NCBI GenBank assembly: GCA_947450475.1
Contig: CANFVK010000001.1
Location: 186,001-250,000, forward strand
Length of the DNA: 64,000 nucleotides
Origin: Bacteriovoracaceae bacterium
GTDB lineage: Bacteria > Bdellovibrionota > Bacteriovoracia > Bacteriovoracales > Bacteriovoracaceae
Direction: 5' to 3'
Shown here one piece after another: positions 43,843-52,905 of this stretch (the first letter of the stretch is position 1; every line of letters begins with the position of its first letter). The position numbers and the translations under genes are program-made. The notes under the pieces are model-generated. The model did not search any database. It was not told where the DNA came from and saw only the letters and a list, made by a program, of their open reading frames with translations.

Positions 43843-44862
43843 ATGATTATGACAAATCCAGAAGCACAAACAGGAAAATCCTTTGATCAGCATGCGTCCT
43901 TAGGGAAGCTGTTGTTTCTTGCGATTATTTCTATTGCACTTTGCTCTTTTGGCCCCCTATCAGTTTTTGCTCCAGTGCCTTTGGTTTTGGCTTTTCTTAT
44001 CTACGGGCGATTAACTACATTGCTCATCGGTGGATTTAGCACGAGCTTGCTTTGGTTCTTTTCTTATAAATACGCTGTGCCATTGATGATTGCGGGGATG
44101 TACTTAACATCTATGCTCTATGCCATACTCATTGCGGAAGTTATTTTAAGAGATATCAATCCAGTTAAAGGCTTAATAACAACTGGAATTATTTTAGTTT
44201 CGATCATTGGTGGTTCATTGATTGGTTTTAACCAACTTTCAAAAACGTCTGTAAAGAATGAATTGAAAAGTTCGGTCACAAAATTAATGACCATGGTAAA
44301 AGAGCAAAATAAGAATAATGATACTATAAATGCTGGTGGAGAAGAGTCTCGGGCATTTCAAGATCTCATTTCCAAGCCAGAAGAGCTTGCAGTTGAGATT
44401 TATGGAATATTGCCAGCAATTATTTTTGTAATTTCATTTTTTGGATTGTGGATATGTCTTTATATGACTCTTCGCAACTCTATGATTTGGCGATACAAAC
44501 ATTTATATTCTTATACTTTGAAAGATCTCATCAATTTTAAGGCTCCAGAATTTTTTGTTTGGCCTTTGATTGTATCATTGGTTTGCGTAGTCGGAACTGA
44601 TTATGGTCTTCCTAAGTTAGCTCATACTTTTGGAACTAATTTGCTTTATTGCTTGGGTGTGTTTTATTTGTTTCAAGGCTTTGGCGTATACAATGCTTTT
44701 TTACAATACTTAAGGATTGGAGGAATTTTAAAAACGATGTTCGTCGTATTCACTCTTGTGATGGCTTACAAGTTTTTGGCAATTCTAGGTATGTTTGATA
44801 TGTGGTTTGATTTTAGAAAATTTTTTATCAATAAGAAAAAAGATGAAGGAGATATATTATGA
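43843..44862 (+). CDS. DUF2232 / YybS-like membrane protein
   Basis: A 339-residue polytopic inner-membrane protein with about eight hydrophobic helices and a central hydrophilic loop (residues about 140-180). Its place between the bS18 and bL9 genes and its helix pattern match the YybS (DUF2232) family, whose function is unknown. The frame begins with TTG 43831; the first ATG is 43843, with another at 43849, and no strong ribosome site picks one. The stop overlaps the rplI start (ATGA). Confidence 0.78.
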   Translation: MIMTNPEAQTGKSFDQHASLGKLLFLAIISIALCSFGPLSVFAPVPLVLAFLIYGRLTTLLIGGFSTSLLWFFSYKYAVPLMIAGMYLTSMLYAILIAEVILRDINPVKGLITTGIILVSIIGGSLIGFNQLSKTSVKNELKSSVTKLMTMVKEQNKNNDTINAGGEESRAFQDLISKPEELAVEIYGILPAIIFVISFFGLWICLYMTLRNSMIWRYKHLYSYTLKDLINFKAPEFFVWPLIVSLVCVVGTDYGLPKLAHTFGTNLLYCLGVFYLFQGFGVYNAFLQYLRIGGILKTMFVVFTLVMAYKFLAILGMFDMWFDFRKFFINKKKDEGDIL

Positions 44863-45473
44863 AAGTTATTTTGACTGAAAAGGTACCCACTTTAGGGAAC
44901 ATCGGTGAAATCGTAAACGTTTCTGCTGGTCATGCTAGAAACTTCTTAGTGCCAAACGGACTAGCGATGGTAGCAGATGATTCAAATAAGAAATTGTTAG
45001 TAGCTCAACAAAAAAGTTTAGCGAAAAAAATTCAAGCGCAAAAAGATGCCGCTCTTGAATTAAAGAAAACAGTAGAAGGAACAACAATTGAATTAATTAA
45101 AAAAGTTGGTGCAAGCGGAAAACTTTTTGGAACTGTAACCAATGCAGAACTTTCTAAAGAGTTAGAAAATCGCGGAATTGTTGTAGAAAGAAGATTGATT
45201 CATTTAGAATCTCCTATCAAAGGTCTTGGAATTTTTAATGCAAAAGCTAAAATTTTTCAAGATGTTGAAGCAACGTTTAAAGTAAAAATTTCAATTGATC
45301 CAAAGCAAGCTGAAGAGCTTAAAAAGAATCAAGAGGAAGCTTTAAAAGCTGCTGAAGCAAGAAAGAAAGCTGCAGCTGAAGCAAAACTCTCAGGTGAAAC
45401 AGCAGCTCCAGCTGCAGAACTTACTGAAGAGCAAAGATTAAAAGCTGAAGTAGATAAGCTTTTAAGATCTTAA
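44859..45473 (+). CDS. rplI: Ribosomal protein bL9 with long C-terminal tail
   Basis: A 204-residue large-subunit protein. The N-terminal domain (MKVILTEKVPTLGNIGEIVNVSAGHARNFL-type signature, residues 1-50), the long connecting helix and the C-terminal domain (GKLFGTVTNAEL to VKISID) are normal up to about residue 149. A further 55 residues rich in Lys, Glu and Ala form a charged helical tail. The usual family length is near 150. The gene overlaps the upstream one by 4 bases and is followed by a terminator. Confidence 0.96.
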   Translation: MKVILTEKVPTLGNIGEIVNVSAGHARNFLVPNGLAMVADDSNKKLLVAQQKSLAKKIQAQKDAALELKKTVEGTTIELIKKVGASGKLFGTVTNAELSKELENRGIVVERRLIHLESPIKGLGIFNAKAKIFQDVEATFKVKISIDPKQAEELKKNQEEALKAAEARKKAAAEAKLSGETAAPAAELTEEQRLKAEVDKLLRS

Positions 45474-45502
45474 TTTTTTCAATTTTATCGTGTAGAATAC
45501 AT

Positions 45503-45533
45503 GGGACCTCAGTTGAGGTCCCTTTTATTTTTT
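45503..45533 (+). terminator. Intrinsic terminator after rplI
   Basis: GGGACCTC pairs with GAGGTCCC across a 4-base loop and is followed by a T-rich run. It lies between rplI and dnaB, so dnaB needs read-through or its own promoter. Confidence 0.9.
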
Positions 45534-45543
45534 AGGAACAAAT

Positions 45544-46896
45544 ATGGCCGCAAATCTTAGTCAAACAACTAACGAACTTCCACATGATCTTTTGGCCGAA
45601 AAAGCATTGGTCGGCTGCCTCATCATTGATGGTTCAGTTTTTGATGAGATTTCAAATTTAAAGATAAATTCTTCTCAATTTTATGACCCTCGCTATGGTG
45701 TTATTTATGATGTGATTGCTGATCTATCGCTGGCCAATCGGGCGATCGACTATGTAACCGTTTGTTCCAAATTACAAGAAAAGGGAAAATTGGAAGAGGT
45801 CGGTGGTCAATCCTTTGTTCTTAGTTTGGTTGAAGATCAAGCAACCTCGGCTAATGTTTATGATTATGCAAAAATAGTCAAAGATAAATCTTCTATGCGT
45901 GAAATCGTTCGAACTGCGATGAGAGTTGTTCAGATGGGCTTAACTTTTACAGGCGAAGCGGATGATTTTATCCAGGAAGTTGAATCAAGTTTTTTTAAAC
46001 TTACCAATGATGCCAAGACTGGCGGAATGGTAAAGATCAATGCCACACTCCGAGAGAATCTAAAAGAATTAGAAGATACAACGCGGAAGCTAGGAGAGAT
46101 TTCCGGTCTTTCAACTGGATATCCAAAACTTGATGAGAAACTTTTAGGAATGCAACCTGGGCAATTGATCGTCTTGGCGGCACGACCAGCGATGGGAAAA
46201 ACCTCACTTGCACTCAATATTGCCGTTAGTTCATGTTTGCAATCTAATCTACCTGTGGCTATTTTTTCACTTGAGATGTTAGCGACTGAATTGTCGATGA
46301 GAATTCTTACGGGACGGGCAAAGGTTGATTCAAAGCGTGTTAGAACAAAAAATTTTTTAGACACAGATTTACGAAGTTTGGCTAAAGCTACTCAAGAACT
46401 TTCCGGTTTACCTATTTTTATCAATGACTCCGGCAATACGACTATTTTAGATATTCAGAGCCAGTGCAGAAAAATTAAAGCCGAACAAGGACTTGGCTTG
46501 ATTGTAATCGATTACTTGCAATTGATGGGGTCAACCAGTAAATCTATTCAAAGAGAGCAGCAGATTGCTGAGATTTCACGTGGATTAAAAACTATGGCCA
46601 AAGAACTTGCTTGCCCTGTGATTGCACTTTCTCAGCTAAACAGAGGAGTTGAGTCGCGACCGGACAAAAGACCCACGACTGCAGATCTTCGAGAGTCGGG
46701 AGCTATTGAGCAAGATGCCGACATTGTCATGTTTGTCTATCGCGATGAAGTTTATAACAAAGAATCGACTAAGGAGCCAGGAGTTGCGGAAATTATAGTT
46801 GGGAAAAACCGAGCCGGTGAAATTGGTACCGCTAAGTTGGCTTGGGTTGGTGCCTATACCAGTTTTGAGAATTTAACTTACCGTGATGGGCAATAA
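45544..46896 (+). CDS. dnaB: Replicative DNA helicase DnaB
   Basis: A 450-residue hexameric helicase that unwinds DNA at the fork. The N-terminal primase-binding domain begins LPHDLLAEKALVG. The RecA-like motor has Walker A (ARPAMGKTS, near residue 215), LIVIDYLQLM (Walker B), SQLNRGVESR, and the final IVGKNRAG with the Arg finger region. It has normal length and no intein. It follows rplI as in many bacteria. Confidence 0.96.
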   Translation: MAANLSQTTNELPHDLLAEKALVGCLIIDGSVFDEISNLKINSSQFYDPRYGVIYDVIADLSLANRAIDYVTVCSKLQEKGKLEEVGGQSFVLSLVEDQATSANVYDYAKIVKDKSSMREIVRTAMRVVQMGLTFTGEADDFIQEVESSFFKLTNDAKTGGMVKINATLRENLKELEDTTRKLGEISGLSTGYPKLDEKLLGMQPGQLIVLAARPAMGKTSLALNIAVSSCLQSNLPVAIFSLEMLATELSMRILTGRAKVDSKRVRTKNFLDTDLRSLAKATQELSGLPIFINDSGNTTILDIQSQCRKIKAEQGLGLIVIDYLQLMGSTSKSIQREQQIAEISRGLKTMAKELACPVIALSQLNRGVESRPDKRPTTADLRESGAIEQDADIVMFVYRDEVYNKESTKEPGVAEIIVGKNRAGEIGTAKLAWVGAYTSFENLTYRDGQ

Positions 46897-48049
46897 TCTT
46901 TTTACTATTATTCCCTATAAAGACCAATTGTTAAAATTGGAAGGTGCTACTCAAGCAAAAGCATTTTATCGGCACTACTGCATCGACCTTATTACTGGTG
47001 AGAGAACTGAGCTGACAATCGAGCTTTGGTTGTTGAGTCTTGAAGAATTATTGATGAGTGAAACTGAAAGTAATTTGCGAATCATTCATCTCTTCTACGA
47101 ATTAGGACCATTGCTACTTTCCCTAGAAGAGAGCGATGAAGAGACTCTCTTGGCTATTGATATTAGCTATTCGATTCAGAAGCAATGCTCTGGCCAAGCA
47201 TTCTCTGCAATACATCTTGATTTGGTATCTCAACCAATTTTTTCAAATTATAAAAAAGCATTCGACTTAGGTTACCAAGAATTATTAAAGGGGAATTGCT
47301 ATCAGTTTAATTTAACTTTTCCTTATGTTTATAAGTTTTCAGAAAATTTAAAGGCAGAAGATTTTATTTTTACTTTATGGAAAGAGAGAAAAAATAGAGG
47401 AGCATATGCCTCTGCCACTTATATTCCGTACTTTGATAAATTATTTCTGAGCAATTCGCCCGAATGCCTGTTTCAATACGACAAAGGAGTTCTGGGCACT
47501 ATGCCAATCAAAGGAACTATGCCCTTAGCAGAAGGTAAAGACTGGAAGCAGTTATGGCGCATATTATGTCAGGATAAAAAAAACCAAGCTGAGCTATATA
47601 TGATTTGTGATCTCTTAAGAAACGACCTCTCGTCAATTGAGCTTCCGCTTGCTCATGTTGTAAAAAAGAAATCGCCTTTGCTGGTACCAGGACTGTTGCA
47701 TCAGTGCTCTAAAATTGTGGTTCCTCTTTCTGAAAAGGTAACTCTTGGTAGTGTGATAAAAAAAATGTTTCCTGGTGGAAGTGTTACGGGCGCGCCAAAG
47801 AAACGAGCCGTTGCCATACTTAAAGGATTAGAATCGCGGCAGAGAAATTTTTATTGTGGGTCAACTTTGCTTTTGCACAAAAATCTTAAAGCGGCTTCTA
47901 TTAATATTCGCTCTAGCGAAATTGATTTTTTAAAATGCGAATTACGCTACCAGGCGGGCGGGGGAGTAACGCTTTTGAGTAAGCCTCAAGAGGAATTTGA
48001 AGAAATGACTTACAAGCACAACAGCTTTATTGGTAAGCTAAATCCATAA
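46886..48049 (+). CDS. pabB: PabB-like chorismate-binding enzyme
   Basis: A 387-residue protein whose last 270 residues are the chorismate-binding fold shared by PabB, TrpE and isochorismate synthases. The motif PIKGTMP contains the Lys typical of aminodeoxychorismate synthase. Other motifs are LLRNDLSSI, FPGGSVTGAPK and YQAGGGVT. It likely makes 4-amino-4-deoxychorismate for folate. No glutamine amidotransferase (PabA) or lyase (PabC) is next to it. The frame opens with GTG 46883; ATG 46886 is one codon later; both overlap the end of dnaB. Confidence 0.82.
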   Translation: MGNNLFTIIPYKDQLLKLEGATQAKAFYRHYCIDLITGERTELTIELWLLSLEELLMSETESNLRIIHLFYELGPLLLSLEESDEETLLAIDISYSIQKQCSGQAFSAIHLDLVSQPIFSNYKKAFDLGYQELLKGNCYQFNLTFPYVYKFSENLKAEDFIFTLWKERKNRGAYASATYIPYFDKLFLSNSPECLFQYDKGVLGTMPIKGTMPLAEGKDWKQLWRILCQDKKNQAELYMICDLLRNDLSSIELPLAHVVKKKSPLLVPGLLHQCSKIVVPLSEKVTLGSVIKKMFPGGSVTGAPKKRAVAILKGLESRQRNFYCGSTLLLHKNLKAASINIRSSEIDFLKCELRYQAGGGVTLLSKPQEEFEEMTYKHNSFIGKLNP

Positions 48050-48102
48050 AATTACTGAATTCTAATAAAATCTTACATTTTGACGATTATGGGCAAGATT
48101 GA

Positions 48103-48132
48103 TTGACAGCACTTATGGCCTCTCGATATGAT
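48103..48132 (+). promoter_or_regulatory. Promoter of the small HTH-like gene
   Basis: TTGACA (48103-48108), an 18-base spacer and TATGAT (48127-48132) make a strong sigma-70-like promoter. The expected start near 48139 leaves a leader of about 110 bases before the ATG at 48250, in which I see no clear structure. Confidence 0.6.
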
Positions 48133-48249
48133 TTTTTTGCGTCATAGTAATTGACCATTTGGCCAGGATAAAAAGCTCAAATTATTTCACCGAAGGATCG
48201 GAGTAAAAATTTGGGAAAGGCTGAAAGAAGTGAGGACAAAGGAGTGTTT

Positions 48250-48450
48250 ATGGGAGCTTTAGGTTTACAAGAAGTATCTAAACCAACGACCTCGGAAACA
48301 GAAGTTTCTTTAGGTACTCTCGCAGAGCTAACTGGATTTCCAGTTGATTACATCAAAAGAGAACTTCTTCTTGATGGAGATTCTGATTCAGTTATGAACA
48401 TGGATGAGTTGAGAGAAAAAGTTCTAAGTTATCTCGATACGAATTTCTAA
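48250..48450 (+). CDS. Small HTH-like cytoplasmic protein
   Basis: A 66-residue protein. AAGGAG at 48239-48244 fits ATG 48250, not the TTG at 48211. The sequence SLGTLAELTGFPVDYIKREL resembles the helix-turn-helix of small MerR/excisionase-like proteins. It is followed by an acidic turn and a short helix (MDELREKVLSYLD). It could bind DNA or a partner protein. A consensus promoter suggests strong expression. Confidence 0.65.
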   Translation: MGALGLQEVSKPTTSETEVSLGTLAELTGFPVDYIKRELLLDGDSDSVMNMDELREKVLSYLDTNF

Positions 48451-48500
48451 ATGTTATGATTAAACCTTTTGTCAGTAGGACTTTTGGTTTTGGTACAAAA

Positions 48501-48526
48501 AAGCCTAGCTTATGCTAGGCTTTCTT
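48501..48526 (+). terminator. Intrinsic terminator after the small HTH-like gene
   Basis: AAGCCTAGC pairs with GCTAGGCTT across a 4-base loop, with As before and Ts after, so it may work in both directions. It lies inside the upstream extension of the next frame, which argues for that gene starting at 48541. Confidence 0.85.
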
Positions 48527-48540
48527 ATTTCAAGGTATTG

Positions 48541-49389
48541 ATGAGCTCTTCGGTTGAATTTGTACTGCTTGAGTCCATAGCTTCGGTTGAGGATTTTCTC
48601 AAACTTCAATTTAACGCTTCTTCAACAAAAATTAAAAAATATTTTGATCGTTCTTTTTTGAATCGCTCTTTAGCTGCTCGCTCTACATTGCTCTTACCTC
48701 TAAATTTTGTAAACGATAATTTAGTTAATCCTTCATATGAAGGTCCTGATATTGAGATTGTCTATCAAGATGAATTATTTTTTGTGTTAAATAAACCTGC
48801 CAATATTCATTCACATCCTCTAGTGTATGAAGAAAAAAATAATTGTCTTAGTTTTTTAAGAACTAAATTTCCAGAATATCTCAACGTTAATCAAGCACAT
48901 TACGATCGGGGATTACTCTATCGTCTAGACTTTGAAACTTCAGGCATTCTGGTTTACGTAAAAAAAGCAGAAAGCTATAAATGGCTTAGAGACAACTTCA
49001 ATCAGTTTGCAAAAAAGAAAATTTATCACTGCATTGTTCAAGGGCATTGCCAACTTCAAGGTCGTTTTCAACATTATTTTTATTCCAAAGAAGCAAAGGG
49101 GCGTAGGGTTGTGGTTTCAAGTGATCCCTCGCTAGGACAATGCGGAGAGTTTCTTCTAACTGCACTAAGTTTCGATGCCAAGACCCAAACAACGCTAATG
49201 GAGGTAGAATTAAAAACCGGACTTCGCCATCAAATCAGGGCGCAATTGGCCCACCTTGGGTATCCCATTGCGGGGGATATTTTTTATGGAGCAAAGGCAG
49301 CCAAGAGACTCTACCTGCACGCTTATCTATACCAACTTATTATTGATCAAAAATCCTTCCAATTCTCCATTGAACCTATTGAATTTTAA
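48541..49389 (+). CDS. RluA-family RNA pseudouridine synthase
   Basis: A 282-residue enzyme that changes specific uridines in rRNA or tRNA to pseudouridine. The catalytic motif is YRLDFETSGI (Asp130). Other family marks are FVLNKPANIHSHP and the ELKTGLRHQIRAQLAHLGYPIAGD block. There is no N-terminal S4 domain of normal form. I start it at ATG 48541 because the terminator hairpin covers the longer frame that opens at 48469. RNA target unknown. Confidence 0.9.
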   Translation: MSSSVEFVLLESIASVEDFLKLQFNASSTKIKKYFDRSFLNRSLAARSTLLLPLNFVNDNLVNPSYEGPDIEIVYQDELFFVLNKPANIHSHPLVYEEKNNCLSFLRTKFPEYLNVNQAHYDRGLLYRLDFETSGILVYVKKAESYKWLRDNFNQFAKKKIYHCIVQGHCQLQGRFQHYFYSKEAKGRRVVVSSDPSLGQCGEFLLTALSFDAKTQTTLMEVELKTGLRHQIRAQLAHLGYPIAGDIFYGAKAAKRLYLHAYLYQLIIDQKSFQFSIEPIEF

Positions 49390-49491
49390 AGACATTAACA
49401 ATATCTGACTTTTTCAGTAAACAAATTTAAGAATTCACACTCAATAGCCGACAAGAATGGTACGATTTTACTCTCACCATTAGGATTGTTA

Positions 49492-50439
49492 ATGTCTGAG
49501 CATCAAGTGATTTTAGATGATAGTTTTTGGAAATTTCTAGTCTCGTTAGAGGAACTAAAAGACAAAAAAGATAAGGCACTATTTTGTTCTTCTCTAAATT
49601 TAGATGAAGAAGCTTTACTGATATTTCAAAATTTCTTGAATAGGTTTAACGTCAATTGCTTAATGGATGATAATTTTATTTATCCACTAAAAGAAAAGTG
49701 TAGAGTCCAAATGGAATTTTCACTTTCTGAGTGGTTTGCATTACAGGCAACTTTTCAGGGGGCGAAATCTCAAGAGTGTAATCCATACTTCCATAAAATA
49801 ATTCAAAATAAAATGCTCGTGGCCCAAAAAGCGTATGAGCAATTTAATCTTTATAAAAAGCCTGTTAATGTCGCGACTGTTCAAGCTGAAATAGAGAATC
49901 TCAAAAAGAAAATTGACTATAATATCTGCTATCGCAAAATGCTAAATGTTGTATTTCATAACAATAAAGATTGTATCATTTACCCTCTTCGATTGGTTTT
50001 TCTCGATGGAATATTATGCGTGATAGGAGAGAATTATCTCGATAAAACATTGGTTTATTTTGGAGTCGAGGATATTGATAGCGTGAATGAATATCCTAAA
50101 AATTATGAACCTAATTTAAGTCAAATTGAAATCAACGAATTTATTAATCATTTAAGATTAATTAATGGTAAAGATGAAAGATTAATTTTAAAAATCTATA
50201 GTCAATATGAAACAGATTTACTTCCAAGCTTTCACTTTCTAGGTAATCCTTTCGTGACATCTAATCCAGAAGGAGACATGATTTGGGCCGCTACAATTGA
50301 AATGTGTGATGATATATTTCTTTGGCTATACAGTATGAAAGATCGAATGGAAATTTTAGATCCTGGACACATACGAAAAGAGTTCTCTCATTTTTGTGAA
50401 TTAAAAAAACAAAATGATGATTTGAAAAAAGCATCCTGA
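49492..50439 (+). CDS. WYL-like domain protein
   Basis: A 315-residue cytoplasmic protein. The middle (IYPLRLVFLDGILCVIGENYL, about residues 165-185, then DIDSVNEY) looks like a WYL ligand-binding domain. The end (IFLWLYSMKDRMEILDP) looks like its WCX partner. WYL proteins are usually transcription regulators with an N-terminal HTH. The first 150 residues here show no obvious HTH, so it may act without direct DNA binding. ATG 49492 is preferred over TTG 49486, with AGGA 49482-49485 just upstream. Confidence 0.65.
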   Translation: MSEHQVILDDSFWKFLVSLEELKDKKDKALFCSSLNLDEEALLIFQNFLNRFNVNCLMDDNFIYPLKEKCRVQMEFSLSEWFALQATFQGAKSQECNPYFHKIIQNKMLVAQKAYEQFNLYKKPVNVATVQAEIENLKKKIDYNICYRKMLNVVFHNNKDCIIYPLRLVFLDGILCVIGENYLDKTLVYFGVEDIDSVNEYPKNYEPNLSQIEINEFINHLRLINGKDERLILKIYSQYETDLLPSFHFLGNPFVTSNPEGDMIWAATIEMCDDIFLWLYSMKDRMEILDPGHIRKEFSHFCELKKQNDDLKKAS

Positions 50440-50441
50440 GT

Positions 50442-51071
50442 CTATTTAGTTTTTCCTTTAATAGACGTATGTGATTTTATCTCACGATAGGTAAGGTTAA
50501 GCCTTGCTGATTTTTCATTAGGGCTTTTGGCAATTTTATGCAGCCAAAAGTGCTGAAGTTCATCTTGCATCACTAACAAACTTTGAGATTCTAATTTTAA
50601 AGAGATCGTTTTTTCTTCTTTTTTAAAACGATGTTTTAATAAAAAATTTCTGGATGCTCCAAAACTTAACGACGCTATTGTGGGATTTAATCCTAAACTT
50701 TTCTCATCATCAGCGTGATAAGACATATGATCAAATCCATCGCGATATAGATTAACCAAAACTGAATTAAATGATATATTCAGGTCCCTTTCTAGTTGGT
50801 CTCTAATGGATTTTAGCAGCGGAGTCCACCCTGGGGCGACCATCTTTATGTTGGAATACTTATATTCGATTCCAGGATCCCCATGCCAAGCTGTTAGTCT
50901 TGGTTGAGAATAAGTTTTCCCCCAAAATGATATAGAGTCATTGCGCCATATTAGTCCATCCGTTAGATCATCTAAATGATATGGTATATATTGGTCAATA
51001 TAAAACATTTTTCCATCATGACTATGAATAGGAACCAATTGGCTTAGAAAGGGAACTGACTTCGTGTTCAT
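50442..51071 (-). CDS. AlkB-like 2-oxoglutarate/Fe(II) dioxygenase
   Basis: A 209-residue enzyme of the AlkB family, which removes alkyl groups from nucleic-acid bases using 2-oxoglutarate and oxygen. The iron ligands are visible as MSYHADDE (His-x-Asp) and the later His in QHFWLHKI. The 2-oxoglutarate-binding Arg lies in SARLNLTYR. PRLTAWHGD marks the substrate-lid region. It starts within the stop codon of the DAHP synthase gene (ATGA), so the two are co-translated even though their roles differ. Confidence 0.9.
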   Translation of the reverse strand: MNTKSVPFLSQLVPIHSHDGKMFYIDQYIPYHLDDLTDGLIWRNDSISFWGKTYSQPRLTAWHGDPGIEYKYSNIKMVAPGWTPLLKSIRDQLERDLNISFNSVLVNLYRDGFDHMSYHADDEKSLGLNPTIASLSFGASRNFLLKHRFKKEEKTISLKLESQSLLVMQDELQHFWLHKIAKSPNEKSARLNLTYREIKSHTSIKGKTK

Positions 51072-52159
51072 TTTTTACTTTTTTCAAAAAGATCTGTTTG
51101 AATCTTAATTGATTGGTCGTGAATGGCATCAAATATTTCTTTTATAAAAGAAACTTCAAGCCCTAGCTTGGATCCGGCTTCAATTCTTTCTTTCATAAGT
51201 TGATCAAAGCGTCTTCGTTGAAGTGCCGTTATGTTTTCAGTAATTTTGGCGTTTGCAATTTTTTCAACAATAGTCTTTCTTAGCTTGAGTGAATGAAGAA
51301 TTTCATTGTCGAGTCTATCAATTTGTTCGCGATAATTATTTAGTTGGAGTTCAAAGTCTGCATCTCCTGAGTGCTCAACTCGAAAAGACAATTGGTTAAG
51401 AATAAGTTTTAGTTGAAGAGGAGTTATTTGTTGTGAAGCATCTGACCAAGCGTTATCAGGCGCAGGATGGGTTTCTACAATTAGACCATTCATATTGAGA
51501 TCCATCGCTTTTTGACAAACTCTATGAATAAGATTTCGATCACCAGTAATATGAGATGGGTCGCATAGCAGGGGGAGTTCCGGGAACTTTACTTTTAACT
51601 CCATTGGAATTCGCCAGAGAGGATCATTGCGAAATTCGAGTTTATCAGCTACGGAAAATCCTCGATGGATTGCCATAATTTTTGTAATGCCTGCCTGGTT
51701 CAAGCGCTCCAGCGCACCTATCCACAACTGAAGGTCAGCATTTATAGGATTTTTGACCATAACCGGTATATCGACTCCTTTTAAACAGTCGGCAATTTCT
51801 TGCACTGAGAATGGATTAGCAGAGGTTCGAGCTCCAATCCATAAAATATCAACACCGTGTTTTAAGCACATTTCAACATGCTTGGCAGTCGCAACTTCTG
51901 TCGTAGTTAAAAGTCCAGTAAGCTTTTTGACTTCACAAAGCCAAGGAAGTGCAATTTCGCCTAATCCTTCAAAATTATTTGGACGAGTGCGAGGTTTCCA
52001 AATGCCTGCGCGATAAATTTTGACTGCAGGAATTTCTTTGAGGGCCATTGCAGTACTTATGACTTGATCGCGTGATTCCGCAGAGCACGGCCCCGCAATT
52101 ATTAAAGGTTCATTGTTGGTCAAACTAGCTAGCCACGATTGTAATGGATCGATTTTCAT
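51068..52159 (-). CDS. DAHP synthase fused to chorismate mutase
   Basis: A 363-residue bifunctional enzyme of aromatic amino-acid synthesis. Residues about 1-260 are a 3-deoxy-7-phosphoheptulonate synthase of the KDO8P-like type (AGPCSAES, KPRTRPNNFEGLG, HRGFS, CDPSHITG). Residues about 270-355 are an AroQ-type chorismate mutase helix bundle (YREQIDRLDNEIL, RKTIVEKIANAK). The mutase part often acts as feedback sensor for prephenate in such fusions. It heads a two-gene minus-strand operon. Confidence 0.92.
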   Translation of the reverse strand: MKIDPLQSWLASLTNNEPLIIAGPCSAESRDQVISTAMALKEIPAVKIYRAGIWKPRTRPNNFEGLGEIALPWLCEVKKLTGLLTTTEVATAKHVEMCLKHGVDILWIGARTSANPFSVQEIADCLKGVDIPVMVKNPINADLQLWIGALERLNQAGITKIMAIHRGFSVADKLEFRNDPLWRIPMELKVKFPELPLLCDPSHITGDRNLIHRVCQKAMDLNMNGLIVETHPAPDNAWSDASQQITPLQLKLILNQLSFRVEHSGDADFELQLNNYREQIDRLDNEILHSLKLRKTIVEKIANAKITENITALQRRRFDQLMKERIEAGSKLGLEVSFIKEIFDAIHDQSIKIQTDLFEKSKK

Positions 52160-52241
52160 ATCTATACCTTACCTTCTTTTTGGGCTAATGTTAAGAGGGC
52201 AATGCTCAGACAAGCTTGAGAGTTTTAAGTTAGGAAAAATC

Positions 52242-52898
52242 ATGCAATTCATTGATAAAAAAATTGAAGACTACAGCATTTCAAAGAGTAATCGACCTTC
52301 CCATGAATGCGATTTGATTGAAGTTTATACGAAGGAAAATGTCTTTGGGGCTCAAATGCTCATTGGTAAAATGGAAGCTTCTCTTTTGGGCTTTTTATTG
52401 AGGTCAATAAAAGCCAAGCGAGTTTTAGAGCTAGGCACTTTTACTGGTTACTCCGCACTAGCTATGGCCGAAAATCTTCCTTCTTCTGGTGAGGTTATAA
52501 CGATTGATATCAACCAGAAAACTGTAGATATAGCTAAGTCATTTTGGACAAAATCTCAGCACGGACATAAAATAAAAAGTTTAATCGGTAGTGGATTAGA
52601 AGTGATAAAAGATTTAGTCGGCCCATTTGATTTTGTTTTTATTGATGCAGATAAACGCAACTATATCGATTATTTAAAATTAACAATCCCTTTGCTTTCA
52701 GCTCAAGGGATGATTGTTATTGATAATGTGCTTTGGGACGCAAAAGTCTTGCCAGACTATCAACTAGACAAGAGCGAACATCGCGATAGAAATACCGAAT
52801 TTATTCGACTGGTGAATGATTATGTTTCTGAAGCTCCAGATCTATATGGAACTCTACTTCCAATAAGAGATGGGATGTTTTTAATACAAAAAATTTAA
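52242..52898 (+). CDS. Class I SAM-dependent O-methyltransferase
   Basis: A 218-residue cytoplasmic enzyme of the catechol/caffeoyl-CoA O-methyltransferase family. The SAM site is VLELGTFTGYSALAMA, followed by ITIDINQK, DFVFIDADKRNY and IVIDNVLWD, which hold the metal-binding acidic residues. AGGA at 52232-52235 marks ATG 52242; the longer frame from 52113 overlaps the divergent neighbour. Another methyltransferase gene follows 7 bases later. Confidence 0.9.
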   Translation: MQFIDKKIEDYSISKSNRPSHECDLIEVYTKENVFGAQMLIGKMEASLLGFLLRSIKAKRVLELGTFTGYSALAMAENLPSSGEVITIDINQKTVDIAKSFWTKSQHGHKIKSLIGSGLEVIKDLVGPFDFVFIDADKRNYIDYLKLTIPLLSAQGMIVIDNVLWDAKVLPDYQLDKSEHRDRNTEFIRLVNDYVSEAPDLYGTLLPIRDGMFLIQKI

Positions 52899-52905
52899 GG
52901 AAACT

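Noticed and set aside
48469..48540. N-terminal extension of the RluA-type gene
   Set aside because: This stretch contains a strong terminator hairpin and the extension has no family resemblance; ATG 48541 fits better.
52113..52241. Longer start for the O-methyltransferase
   Set aside because: It would overlap the divergent DAHP synthase gene and has no ribosome site; AGGA marks ATG 52242.
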